Positions 56,224 to 64,000 of a stretch of 64,000 bases of DNA are shown here, in pieces. A model generated the notes under the pieces. That model ran no database searches. It was not told where the DNA came from and saw nothing but the letters and a program-made list of their open reading frames with translations. A program made the position numbers and the translations under genes. The first letter of the stretch is position 1; every line of letters starts with the position of its first letter. This DNA comes from Fragum whitleyi (lineage: Eukaryota > Mollusca > Bivalvia > Cardiida > Cardiidae): positions 70,546,948 to 70,610,947 of the forward strand of contig OX411543.1 in assembly GCA_948146395.1 (NCBI GenBank), in the 5' to 3' direction.

Positions 56224-56466
56224 GGGCCCCGTTTTACTAAATGTCTTATGACAAAAGTGATCGTAAGTCAAAATAAAAAATCATACCTTGTGTGTTTATT
56301 CATTGATATATTCTGCCTTGCGATATCTCATTGGAATAGTCTTCTAAAGACGATTCCAATGTGATGATGCATGGCAGAATTCCATATTTAGTTACTACTG
56401 TAGAAGGAACTTTAATTTTTGACTTACGCAAAAAATGATCGTAAGATGTTTAGTAAAACGGGCCCC
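56224..56466. mobile_element. 243-bp TIR MITE, GGGCCCCGTTTTACTAAA family
   Basis: GGGCCCCGTTTTACTAAATG, TCTTATG and GATCGTAAGTCAAAA mirror TTTTTGACTTACGCAAAAAA, GATCGTAAGATG and TTTAGTAAAACGGGCCCC. The centre is a nested palindrome (CATTGGAATAGTC ... GACGATTCCAATG). No coding capacity. Confidence 0.75.
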
Positions 56467-56641
56467 TGATCCGTTATCTTAAACCTGCCTGAATGATCTT
56501 AATTTGGCAATTTTAGTTATTTTTACCGGCCAAATTATACGAACGAACAATTTAGATTAATCCGAATTCTAACCGTAAATTCAATGCGAGTTAAAATTGA
56601 AAAGAGATTGCGAACTAAAATATTGTAGAAAACATTGAGAA

Positions 56642-56680
56642 AAAGAGAGAAATTGCTTGGTACAAGCAATTTCTCTTTAT
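56642..56680. repeat. ~55-bp hairpin element, copy 3
   Basis: AAAGAGAGAAATTGCTTG, loop GTA, CAAGCAATTTCTCTTTA. It is preceded by ACATTGAGAA, like ACATTGTGAA at copy 1. Paired changes (GAGA with TCTC instead of GAAGA with TCTTC) keep the stem. Confidence 0.7.
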
Positions 56681-56838
56681 TTCCTCAAAGATTGTCTTTT
56701 TAATTTCCTTCCGCGCATATAAATTTTGTTTGTGGAAAAAATGTCGCATAAAAAGCAGCACCAAGTTTATTTGGAAATAATATAATTATTCTTGCTTTAT
56801 TGATAATAAAAAAGCTTCTTTTTTTTAAATCGAGGTCA

Positions 56839-57076
56839 GGGCCCGAGGTTATAAAACTTTTCTCAGGCCCAGACTCAATTTTCTCAAATTTTAAAGTAGA
56901 ATAAATGTATGAAAACAAAAGATAATATTAATAAGTTGTTATTTATAACAACTTATTAGTATTAACCTTTTTTTATACATTTACATGAGTAATAAAACAG
57001 AATTATGGCTTTAATTTCAAATTGAAATCTGAGAAAATTGAGCCTGAGTCTGAAAAAAGTTTTATAACCTCGGGCC
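56839..57076. mobile_element. Palindromic MITE, GGGCCCGAG family, copy 2
   Basis: GGGCCCGAGGTTATAAAACT then TTTCTCAGGCCCAGACTC mirrors GAGCCTGAGTCTGAAAAAAG then TTTTATAACCTCGGGCC. The centre, AATATTAATAAGTTGTTATT, equals that of copy 1 (3011-3274). Confidence 0.8.
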
Positions 57077-57079
57077 AAG

Positions 57080-57755
57080 ATCTAAGTCTATTGTCAATTA
57101 ACTGTCATGTAGGCTGGTTTTCCTGGACAATCGATGGGATTGGCTTATTCACAGGCGATTGTTTTATATAATAGGCCACTTCATTTACCAAACCTGGTAA
57201 TAGGCAGTTCTATTGCAAATGAAAGATTGAGTTCTTAAAAAACAGAGCAAATTCATGAAAAAATAAATAAATACTATTGGGAAAAAACTAAATTTTGAAT
57301 TATTCTCGCACTCTTTGACACGCGAATATGCCCAAATGGTAAACATTTTTAAATAATACAGGGCGGGTCCTATAGGGTTACAGTAAATTATATAATACTG
57401 AATATCAAATATTGTTGATAACACGTTATGTTTACTTTTCTTATCAATAACTTAAAGGTTCGTTCAGTTGAATGTCACTCTTCTTTATTTTATATAGTGT
57501 GCAGCATAAATTACCGGGTTTAAAAGCAGTGGGCCTGTGAGTCCTTATTCAATCACATTCAAAAATCAACGCACTTCTGAAAGGAATAAAAGAAACATCT
57601 TGATGAAGCCTAATGGCACACCAAGATAGATAACCCGTTGAATTATACTCATGCATTTGTAAAGGAAAAGTTAAAGTTACTGTTCTTGATCTACAAAGAC
57701 TCCTTGTATCGCCATGAAATGATTTTTCGCTCTGAAAGAGAGAGGCGATTTGTAA
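57080..57755. other. No assigned element
   Basis: AT-rich unique-looking DNA. Nothing recognised. Confidence 0.3.
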
Positions 57756-57760
57756 CCCTG

Positions 57761-57892
57761 CCCTGCGTTCAGAATGACAAATGGGTGCAAACTGTTTGCA
57801 AATAATATCTCGCTTTGCACGCAACTGAACGTGCAAAGCGGAGTATTATTTGCAAAACAGTTTGTACCTTTTTGTCATTCTGAACCCAGGGC
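57761..57892. repeat. Palindromic element, ~125-bp family
   Basis: CCCTGCGTTCAGAATGACAA is mirrored by TTTTGTCATTCTGAACCCAG then GG. Inner GTTTGCAAATAATATCTCGC faces GCGGAGTATTATTTGCAAAA, so the CTCGC/GCGGAG change is partly compensated. The core is TTTGCACGCAACTGAACGTG. Confidence 0.8.
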
Positions 57893-57894
57893 TG

Positions 57895-58255
57895 GTTTAA
57901 AATCGCCTCTTCATGAACATATTGAACCTGGTTTATCTCATTTTTGCTGTAGACAAAGTAAACTGGTCTAAACGTTTAGCTAAGTTTACACTACCTGACT
58001 GCGCCGTTGTCTAATTTGCGCCATAGTAGTAAACTTATCTTCAATAAACTATCCAAAAAAATAACATTCTGCATTGTATCAGTTCTTCTGATATTTTAGT
58101 CCTTCGAATAGAAAGCAACTTTGATTTTTTATTTTTTATTTTTTTTTACTAAAGCATGAACTCAGAATGAAAAAATGTCCCAGAAATCTCCTTAAGAAGT
58201 CAGCTTAAGTCTATGCTATTAGAACACATAATGTAGGAATCATGTAACAGTTTGC
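57895..58255. other. No assigned element
   Basis: Unique-looking DNA with a T tract near 58120-58147. Confidence 0.3.
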
Positions 58256-58259
58256 ATTG

Positions 58260-58424
58260 TTAAGGTAATGGAACCGTAATCGATCTGTAACATTTCGGAA
58301 CTCATGATCTTTCACAATGATGACCAAGGTTTCCTAATGAAAATCATTAGGAAACCTCAGTCAACACTGTTAAAGTCCATTACTTCAGAAACATTGCAGA
58401 ACTATTGCAGGTCCACTACCTTAA
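58260..58424. mobile_element. 165-bp TTAA-flanked MITE, copy 2
   Basis: TTAAGGTAATGGAACCGTAA mirrors TTGCAGGTCCACTACCTTAA. The inner palindrome, AGGTTTCCTAATG-AAAAT-CATTAGGAAACCT, is better kept than at 23961-24125; the two copies have opposite orientation. Confidence 0.75.
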
Positions 58425-58429
58425 TAGAG

Positions 58430-58820
58430 GTACATGTAATCAAATTGATTCCACACATTGGTCACGAATGAGGATCGTTTTATGGTCGTTTTGGTGGTCT
58501 CTTTGAAAAGTGGCCGTTTAGTACATGTTTTGATGTGCCTTGATAAAAGCAATTCTTCAACTCGTTCCCTATTTCAGTATCTTTCTTATATCAATGGTGC
58601 CAATTTTTCGAAATCAATTTTTGTAATTTCAGTCAGTAGCCTATATGATTTCTCGACGAATTAGTTTCATCGCCCCTTCTTTTCACTGAACAAAAATTGT
58701 GATAAAAAATGGACCAAGGTGATATGGTGACATATATTTCGTCACAAAAGAGATTTTTCTCGGCCTTTCAACACTCATTTCAATTTATCAAACATCTAAT
58801 AGGGCTAAAGGTATCTAAGA
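58430..58820. other. No assigned element
   Basis: Unique-looking DNA. Nothing recognised. Confidence 0.3.
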
Positions 58821-58826
58821 ATGTTA

Positions 58827-59251
58827 CAGTTAGTTACATCGTTAAATTGACATTTATCTCGATCAAAACAATTCCAAATCACTCGCTAAGCGCTTCATTC
58901 ATACATTCCAAACACTCAGTCAAACCATTCAAAAACGCTCCAAACTCACTGAATAGGATAGAGTCAAGAACGTCATTCAAATCAAATTAAGAACGATTTC
59001 AATAACATTATTCAAACTGTAAGCATCTGATAGGTTATTGAAGAAATAGGAAGCTATTCATAGAACCTGTATGCATATCTCGATAAAGGGAGGTAATAAT
59101 ATGGCTTATTTTGTTCATCCTGAACAAAAATTGTGATATTGGATTGTCTCCCATTAATTTCACTCAAACTCGCTCCACACACTCATTCAATTTCATTCCG
59201 AAATCATTCCAAAATTATTCATCTTGTCAATATCACGATGTGTTGAAACTG
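58827..59251 (+). mobile_element. TA-flanked MITE (CAGTTAAC family), full copy
   Basis: It starts CAGTTAGTTACATCGTTAAA and ends ATATCACGATGTGTTGAAAC then TG, with TA at 58825-58826 and 59252-59253. The inner palindrome is partly eroded (AAAGGGAGGTAATAATATGG ... GTGATATTGGATTGTCTCCC). Confidence 0.85.
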
Positions 59252-59411
59252 TAGGCATTTGATGGGACAACTAGAGAAAACGAGAACTAAGTCAATTTAA
59301 GTTTTGATGTTTTGGTATTGTTGCTGTCGCTTTTTGAAGTCGATGATCCTAAAGGTACATTGTTTTAGCCGCATACCAACGCTATATGATTTACATTTAC
59401 ACAAGAGCCAC

Positions 59412-59490
59412 TGGCACGCGAAAGTGCACGTGCAAAGCGGGGTATAATTTTCAAACAGTTTGTGCCGTTTGGCATTCCGAACGCTAGACT
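59412..59490. repeat. Palindromic element, ~125-bp family, right half
   Basis: TGGCACGCGAAAGTGCACGT, GCAAAGCGGGGTATAATTTT and CAAACAGTTTGTGCCGTTTG are the core and right arm. The left arm is missing. Confidence 0.65.
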
Positions 59491-59564
59491 GTCTTAAACG
59501 AACGTACTGATTCATATGCTTACTATGGCATAAGCGAAATTCATAAGATCATAGTAATAATGTT

Positions 59565-59815
59565 AATACCTGTCAATCTAGAGGTCCTTGGTTCAATCCC
59601 CGACGGCGGCACCCATTCTTCCCGGCTACTTGTCTCTAATCAATGGGTTGATAATCGTAGACCTATGTGAGGTAGCAGCTGGAGGCAAGGAAAGGATGTG
59701 ATGTTTGCACTGGTGAGAGAAATACCAAGAATCCATTGTAAGGTGCTCCAGCCACCGCGATATAACAGAAAAAATGTTACAAAGCGGCTTAAATCCATTT
59801 AATGAATCAATCAAT
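59565..59815 (+). mobile_element. tRNA-derived SINE with TCAA tail
   Basis: CCTGTCAATCTAGAGGTCCT and TGGTTCAATCCCCGACGGCG (B box) lead the same body as at 48835. It ends AAAGCGGCTTAAATCCATTT with an AATCAATCAATCAA-type tail, which marks the 3' end of the family. Confidence 0.8.
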
Positions 59816-59819
59816 CAAC

Positions 59820-60715
59820 CACCACCCTTCAAGGATCATGAATCCAGCGTCGTAAGCATTTTGTTTGTTGATAATTCAAACAGATACGGCATAGAAACAT
59901 CTTAAACTGATTTTACGTATATATTTAAAAAAGATTGCCGTAAGTTATGAAGGACCGTTGATGCGAGTTCTGTATTTGTAAACCATATGAAGAATATTAT
60001 GTTATATTTTGTGATGAATCGGTTTTAAGTTCATTCAAAATTCTCCAATGAGCAAACGTAAACGATTATGTGTAATTTTGTAAAATCTATTACGACTTTA
60101 TCAGCATTATCACATACTTGAAGCAATTGTTTTCGGATAAATTTGCATACTCCATATGTTATAAAAATATCTAAATGATGCAAAATTACTATAATCAGGC
60201 GTGGGTAAATTACGTGCACCACGCCTTTACAATGCGATGATCTTTTTCATCATCAAAATTTTGCAAAACATATACAAATCTATGGAAAGTTTAGGTACGA
60301 CTTTCTCCAGTTGTAGCACTATTTTCTTTTTTCCTACTAATTTTTTTTTTGGTAAGTCAGTGCATAAAAAGTATTTAGGAATTCTGATTTTAATCCTGTT
60401 TATGTTTAGATCTATGTTACTCTATTTAAATTCGATTGCGACGAAATGCGGCCAAATTCCTTACGTTCATACCGCCCGGAGGTTTTTTTTTTTACTTTAA
60501 AGCCATTCGAAACTCAAGACATTGGTCTTAGACGACTATGTACATAAAAACTTAACTTTAATTCTCAAGGATTAGCTTGAAGTTTTCATTCAAAAATTCG
60601 GTATTGCAAATGATTATGACGCGATGATCTAAATATAGGCCTAACTTGATGAATATTTATTACCCGCAACATTTCGGACTCCAATTTGAATACCGCTTCT
60701 TTGCCGCTCCTGCTA
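59820..60715. other. No assigned element
   Basis: AT-rich unique-looking DNA. Nothing recognised. Confidence 0.3.
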
Positions 60716-60720
60716 ATTAA

Positions 60721-60818
60721 ATACCGAATTAATTAAACTCGTCATCTAAAACAGATAACCACTCTGCGCAGTCTCGTTTTTATCTGTTTATAGATGACTC
60801 GTTTAATAAATTCGGTAT
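60721..60818. mobile_element. 98-bp palindrome, ATACCGAATTAATTAAAC family
   Basis: ATACCGAATTAATTAAACTC and GTCATCTAAAACAGATAA mirror TTATCTGTTTATAGATGAC and TCGTTTAATAAATTCGGTAT. This intact copy shows that the one at 37067-37618 is interrupted. Confidence 0.75.
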
Positions 60819-60824
60819 TCCATG

Positions 60825-62405
60825 TCCAGTCATTCAATATCCTCTATTTATACAAAACAATATCGTCCATACATTAACAGTAACATTGTCAATTCCTTAC
60901 ATCGACAGTATTGTCGTTCATGTTTGGACAATAACGAAGATTGGTCAAAGTATTGCCAATAAAATAGTTTATATTTTAATCGTGCATAAATAGTATAAAC
61001 CCAAATAGGGAGGAAATTCGCCCCCGTTTCTATGACTAATCAAAATAGAAGACATTTCAGGGCCCATTACATATTTATTGCAACGTAATAGACCCTACCA
61101 GGCGCAAATCTATTTGACTTTTATCAAGTTTTATGACTTCACTTTAATGTGACATGATGTGACAATCAAATTTACTTCATTCTCTATTTCCCATGCATTA
61201 ACAGGAACACCTAGGGTGTCAATTGTTTTACATTACTGATCACTAACATATTACAGTTTTAGTATTGTCCTTAATTCCGATTAGTGGAAATGTTTGATTC
61301 GCACCTCCATGAAAAAAACGAGCTTTAAAATTTCTTGTATGTTTTAACATTGAGAAGTTCCATAAGAATCTGGCGCATGTATGTAATACGCGCACCGTCA
61401 TGTGAGACACGTAGAATCTGCTTTTAGACATGTAGATAGAATCTATAATGATATTTTGTTTAAGACAATGCTGATCTTAGTCGAGTCTAGAGATGGAATG
61501 TCATATAGTAATTTAGTAAATCTTCTTTTTCTCAAATTAACAATAGTTTTATTCGTTAAAAACTAATTTTTGAATCACCCTGATGATAGAAAAACTTTGA
61601 GTACTCCTGTTAAATTGCGTTATCATGACGTCATTTTGATTTTTTTCACGTGTGTAAATAAAGGATATCTTAACATTGCCAAGAATGGAACAGGTATCAA
61701 GAGAATCTCAGCTGATTGACTGTTCTATTCTAGAAGAAATGAATATAAGCTTATCTCAGAGATAATCAGTTGAGTGATATTTTTCGCACATAAATACTAG
61801 CGACAGTTTTATCTTTTGAACCGTTTTTTACAGTCTTACATCTAAGCAGTAACAGCATCCTTATGCGTTTTTATGACATCATTTTGATAACAACCTGTAA
61901 ATGTAAAAGGCGAGGATAAATGGGTATTCGTAAATGCGAAATCGCTGACAGATATACGGATAAAACAAAAACATTGCAATTTGGGTGAGCAACTATCTTA
62001 CAGTTAGTATATCAATACTTATCTAACACGCGGGAAAGGAACGTTTGGTGAAAAAGACTTGTCAAATTCTTTTTACTACTCAAATACTCATAAATTGATA
62101 CTGGGGAGTAATTCTTTTATGTCAAACTCAAATCTTTTGTCAAAAAACATCCTAATAGGATGCAATTTTAAGTTATCAAGTCATTATTACGTCGTTATTT
62201 TTTGAACGGCCCACCAGTAAACGATGGTACTGTGATTTTCTCTCTGGAGATTTCGGCAAATAAAGATGGTACTTTTAAAAATAAATTTAATTTCGTTTTT
62301 TCTCAGTGACTTCATTTAATTTTTTACATCCTGGTTAGCCTTTACACCATTCACTCCACTCATTTTATCTGATTTTAAAAAAATTAACACATTTCTACGT
62401 GTCAT
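60825..62405. other. No assigned element
   Basis: AT-rich unique-looking DNA. Nothing recognised. Confidence 0.3.
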
Positions 62406-62409
62406 TTTC

Positions 62410-62525
62410 CCCTCTGACTTGCTCTTAATGTATCAGGGGTTCAAATCTCCGGTCGCGACAAGTATTTTTTCCGATACTTGTCTCCCAACAATAACTTGTC
62501 AATCCACAGGCAATTGTTTTAAACT
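62410..62525 (+). repeat. SINE-like fragment with B box
   Basis: CAGGGGTTCAAATCTCCGGT is a B-box-like T arm. It is followed by a short hairpin (ACAAGTATTTTTTCCGATACTTGT) and CTCCCAACAATAACTTGTCA, comparable to the TTGTCTCCCAACAATGG part of the SINE. Confidence 0.4.
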
Positions 62526-62614
62526 CCACGACAATTATTGATTTTGAAACAATTTCTGTTGAAAAACCGTTGATCTACGTACAACAAGCAGCTGGAGATT
62601 TAAAAAGGATTCAG

Positions 62615-62746
62615 TCCTGCGTTCAGGATCACTAAACGGTGCAAACAGTTTTCCAATTGTTCCCCGCTTTGCACGTGCACCTGCGTGCAAAGCGGGGTAT
62701 AATTGGAAAACTGTTTGCACCGTTTGGTAATCCTGAACACAGGGCA
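62615..62746. repeat. Palindromic element, ~125-bp family, best-kept copy
   Basis: TCCTGCGTTCAGGATCACTA mirrors TGGTAATCCTGAACACAGGG. ACGGTGCAAACAGTTTTCCA mirrors TGGAAAACTGTTTGCACCGT exactly. The core is GCTTTGCACGTGCACCTGCG then TGCAAAGC. Confidence 0.85.
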
Positions 62747-62749
62747 GTA

Positions 62750-63315
62750 GTAGTACAAATGTGAAAAATACTGGGAATATCTACTAGTACTAACCCCCAT
62801 TCAAAAAGAATATGATGTTTGGACTCGTTTAAATGTTCAGCTTTTCAGTTCAATCATATCTAGTCCATATAACTTTCAGAAGATTTATTTGCGTCAACTA
62901 GACAGGTACAAAATCAGACCTTGGTTTGGTACGTTGAAAACTGGAGCAATCCCATTGTTTTACAGACGGATAGTTTTACTCATTTTTGGCATATAGCTAA
63001 TAACTTAGTCTCGTCTTTAGTGGCCGGTCATTAGCAATTTTGACGCTGCTCGGGCGACCATTAGTATCAAGCGATATACTTCTCTCAGGGACAATTATTA
63101 AATACATGTATCAAAAATGTGGACACAGCTTGCCCAAAAATTCTTTGCAAGTCAAATCCCTAGTCGGATATTTCATTTTATATGTCATGTTTAATACAAA
63201 TTTTTACTCTTTATTTCCAAAGATGTCCAAATGTTCATTAAACTCGTTAGAAGGGCTCAACGGCTCATCTTCTAATCGTGTATTTAAAACTCACTAATTT
63301 CAAAAAGTGCACATG
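62750..63315. other. No assigned element
   Basis: Unique-looking DNA. Nothing recognised. Confidence 0.3.
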
Positions 63316-63321
63316 TAATTA

Positions 63322-63731
63322 CAGTTAATAACATCGTGAAATTGACATGCATCCCAATCAAAAACATTCCTAAACGCTCACTCAGCGCTCCGTTCATTTA
63401 TTTCAAACACTTAATAAAACCATTCAAAAACATTAAAAATAACCAAAAGATAAGATCAACAACTGCATTCGAAATAATTCTAGCTATGAAAAAAATTGTG
63501 ATACCATTGACACAATTGAAATTGTAAGCGTCTGATTGGTTTTTGAAGAAATAGGAATCTATTTAAAGAACCAATTTGTATATTTTAAATGAAGGGATGT
63601 AATAAATATCGCTAATTTTGTTCATACTATTTGAATACCTCCCTCTAATTTCACTCAAAACTCACTCGTCACACTCATTCAATTTAATTCCAAAATCATT
63701 CACCTTGACAATTTCACGATGTTGTTAGCTG
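63322..63731 (+). mobile_element. TA-flanked MITE (CAGTTAAC family), full copy
   Basis: It starts CAGTTAATAACATCGTGAAA after TA and ends TTTCACGATGTTGTTAGCTG before TT, so the right TA is mutated. One arm of the inner palindrome is partly deleted. Confidence 0.8.
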
Positions 63732-64000
63732 TTCATATAACGTCATGTAACTCAACATCGTCATACTAAACGAAAGTTACCTTTCCCTGAAAACAATTTG
63801 CATGCTCACTGGCACTAACGCCTACATGTAATATAATACGCCTTGTTATTGAGTGCATCTGATTTTTTTTTCGTGATTTTTTTCCATGACGTAAATCACT
63901 TGTTTGAGCATAACTGGCTTTCTAGAAATGAATATGTCAGATGTTCATTTGACAATCAGACAGTTGTCTTAATTTAGTAACAATGTCAAATTTAGGACCG

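Overview
This looks like an intergenic or repeat-dense stretch of a metazoan nuclear genome, most likely a bivalve mollusc. It is AT-rich, shows no prokaryotic gene layout, and contains a canonical eukaryotic tRNA-Ser. It is full of repeat types known from bivalves: pearl/Helentron-like elements with a core of roughly 150-180 bp tandem repeats and a GACGGACG-type microsatellite, tRNA-derived SINEs, and many short inverted-repeat elements. The species cannot be fixed from the sequence. No convincing multi-exon protein gene is visible; almost every open frame is short, repeat-derived or lacks an ATG.

Layout. 0-7 kb: mostly unique DNA with one weak exon candidate, SINE pieces, a palindromic MITE (3.0 kb) and a SINE carrying a 63-bp hairpin insert (5.4 kb). 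7.1-10.9 kb: three pearl-like elements followed by half a MITE. 11.7-16.5 kb: a giant foldback element of about 4.77 kb. Its arms are 2.5 and 2.2 kb long, built from 377-bp units of about 63-bp sub-repeats, and flanked by a 6-8 bp direct repeat. 16.7-31.8 kb: SINEs plus repeated copies of two families, a TA-flanked MITE of about 430 bp and a nearly fully palindromic element of about 125 bp. 32-33.3 kb: a pearl element with a core of about 165-bp repeats. 34-36 kb: a CT microsatellite and a MITE. 37-41.2 kb: a pearl element nested in a palindrome, then two head-to-tail pearl elements. 43-46 kb: more pearl-like DNA. 49.7-51.1 kb: a 1.38-kb TIR element with many copies of GGGGCAAAGTGTTACA. 52.1 kb: tRNA-Ser(AGA) with a Pol III terminator. 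52.2-54.8 kb: a TTAA-flanked element of about 2.54 kb with long terminal inverted repeats. 55-64 kb: a tandem duplication, short TIR elements, palindromes, a SINE and MITEs.

No cellular pathway can be read from this window. Its content is a community of non-autonomous elements that would need enzymes supplied from elsewhere. The strongest candidates for something undescribed are the giant foldback element, the motif-rich 1.38-kb element, the 2.54-kb TTAA element and the high-copy palindrome family of about 125 bp. All family assignments come from reading by eye; no alignments or database searches were run.
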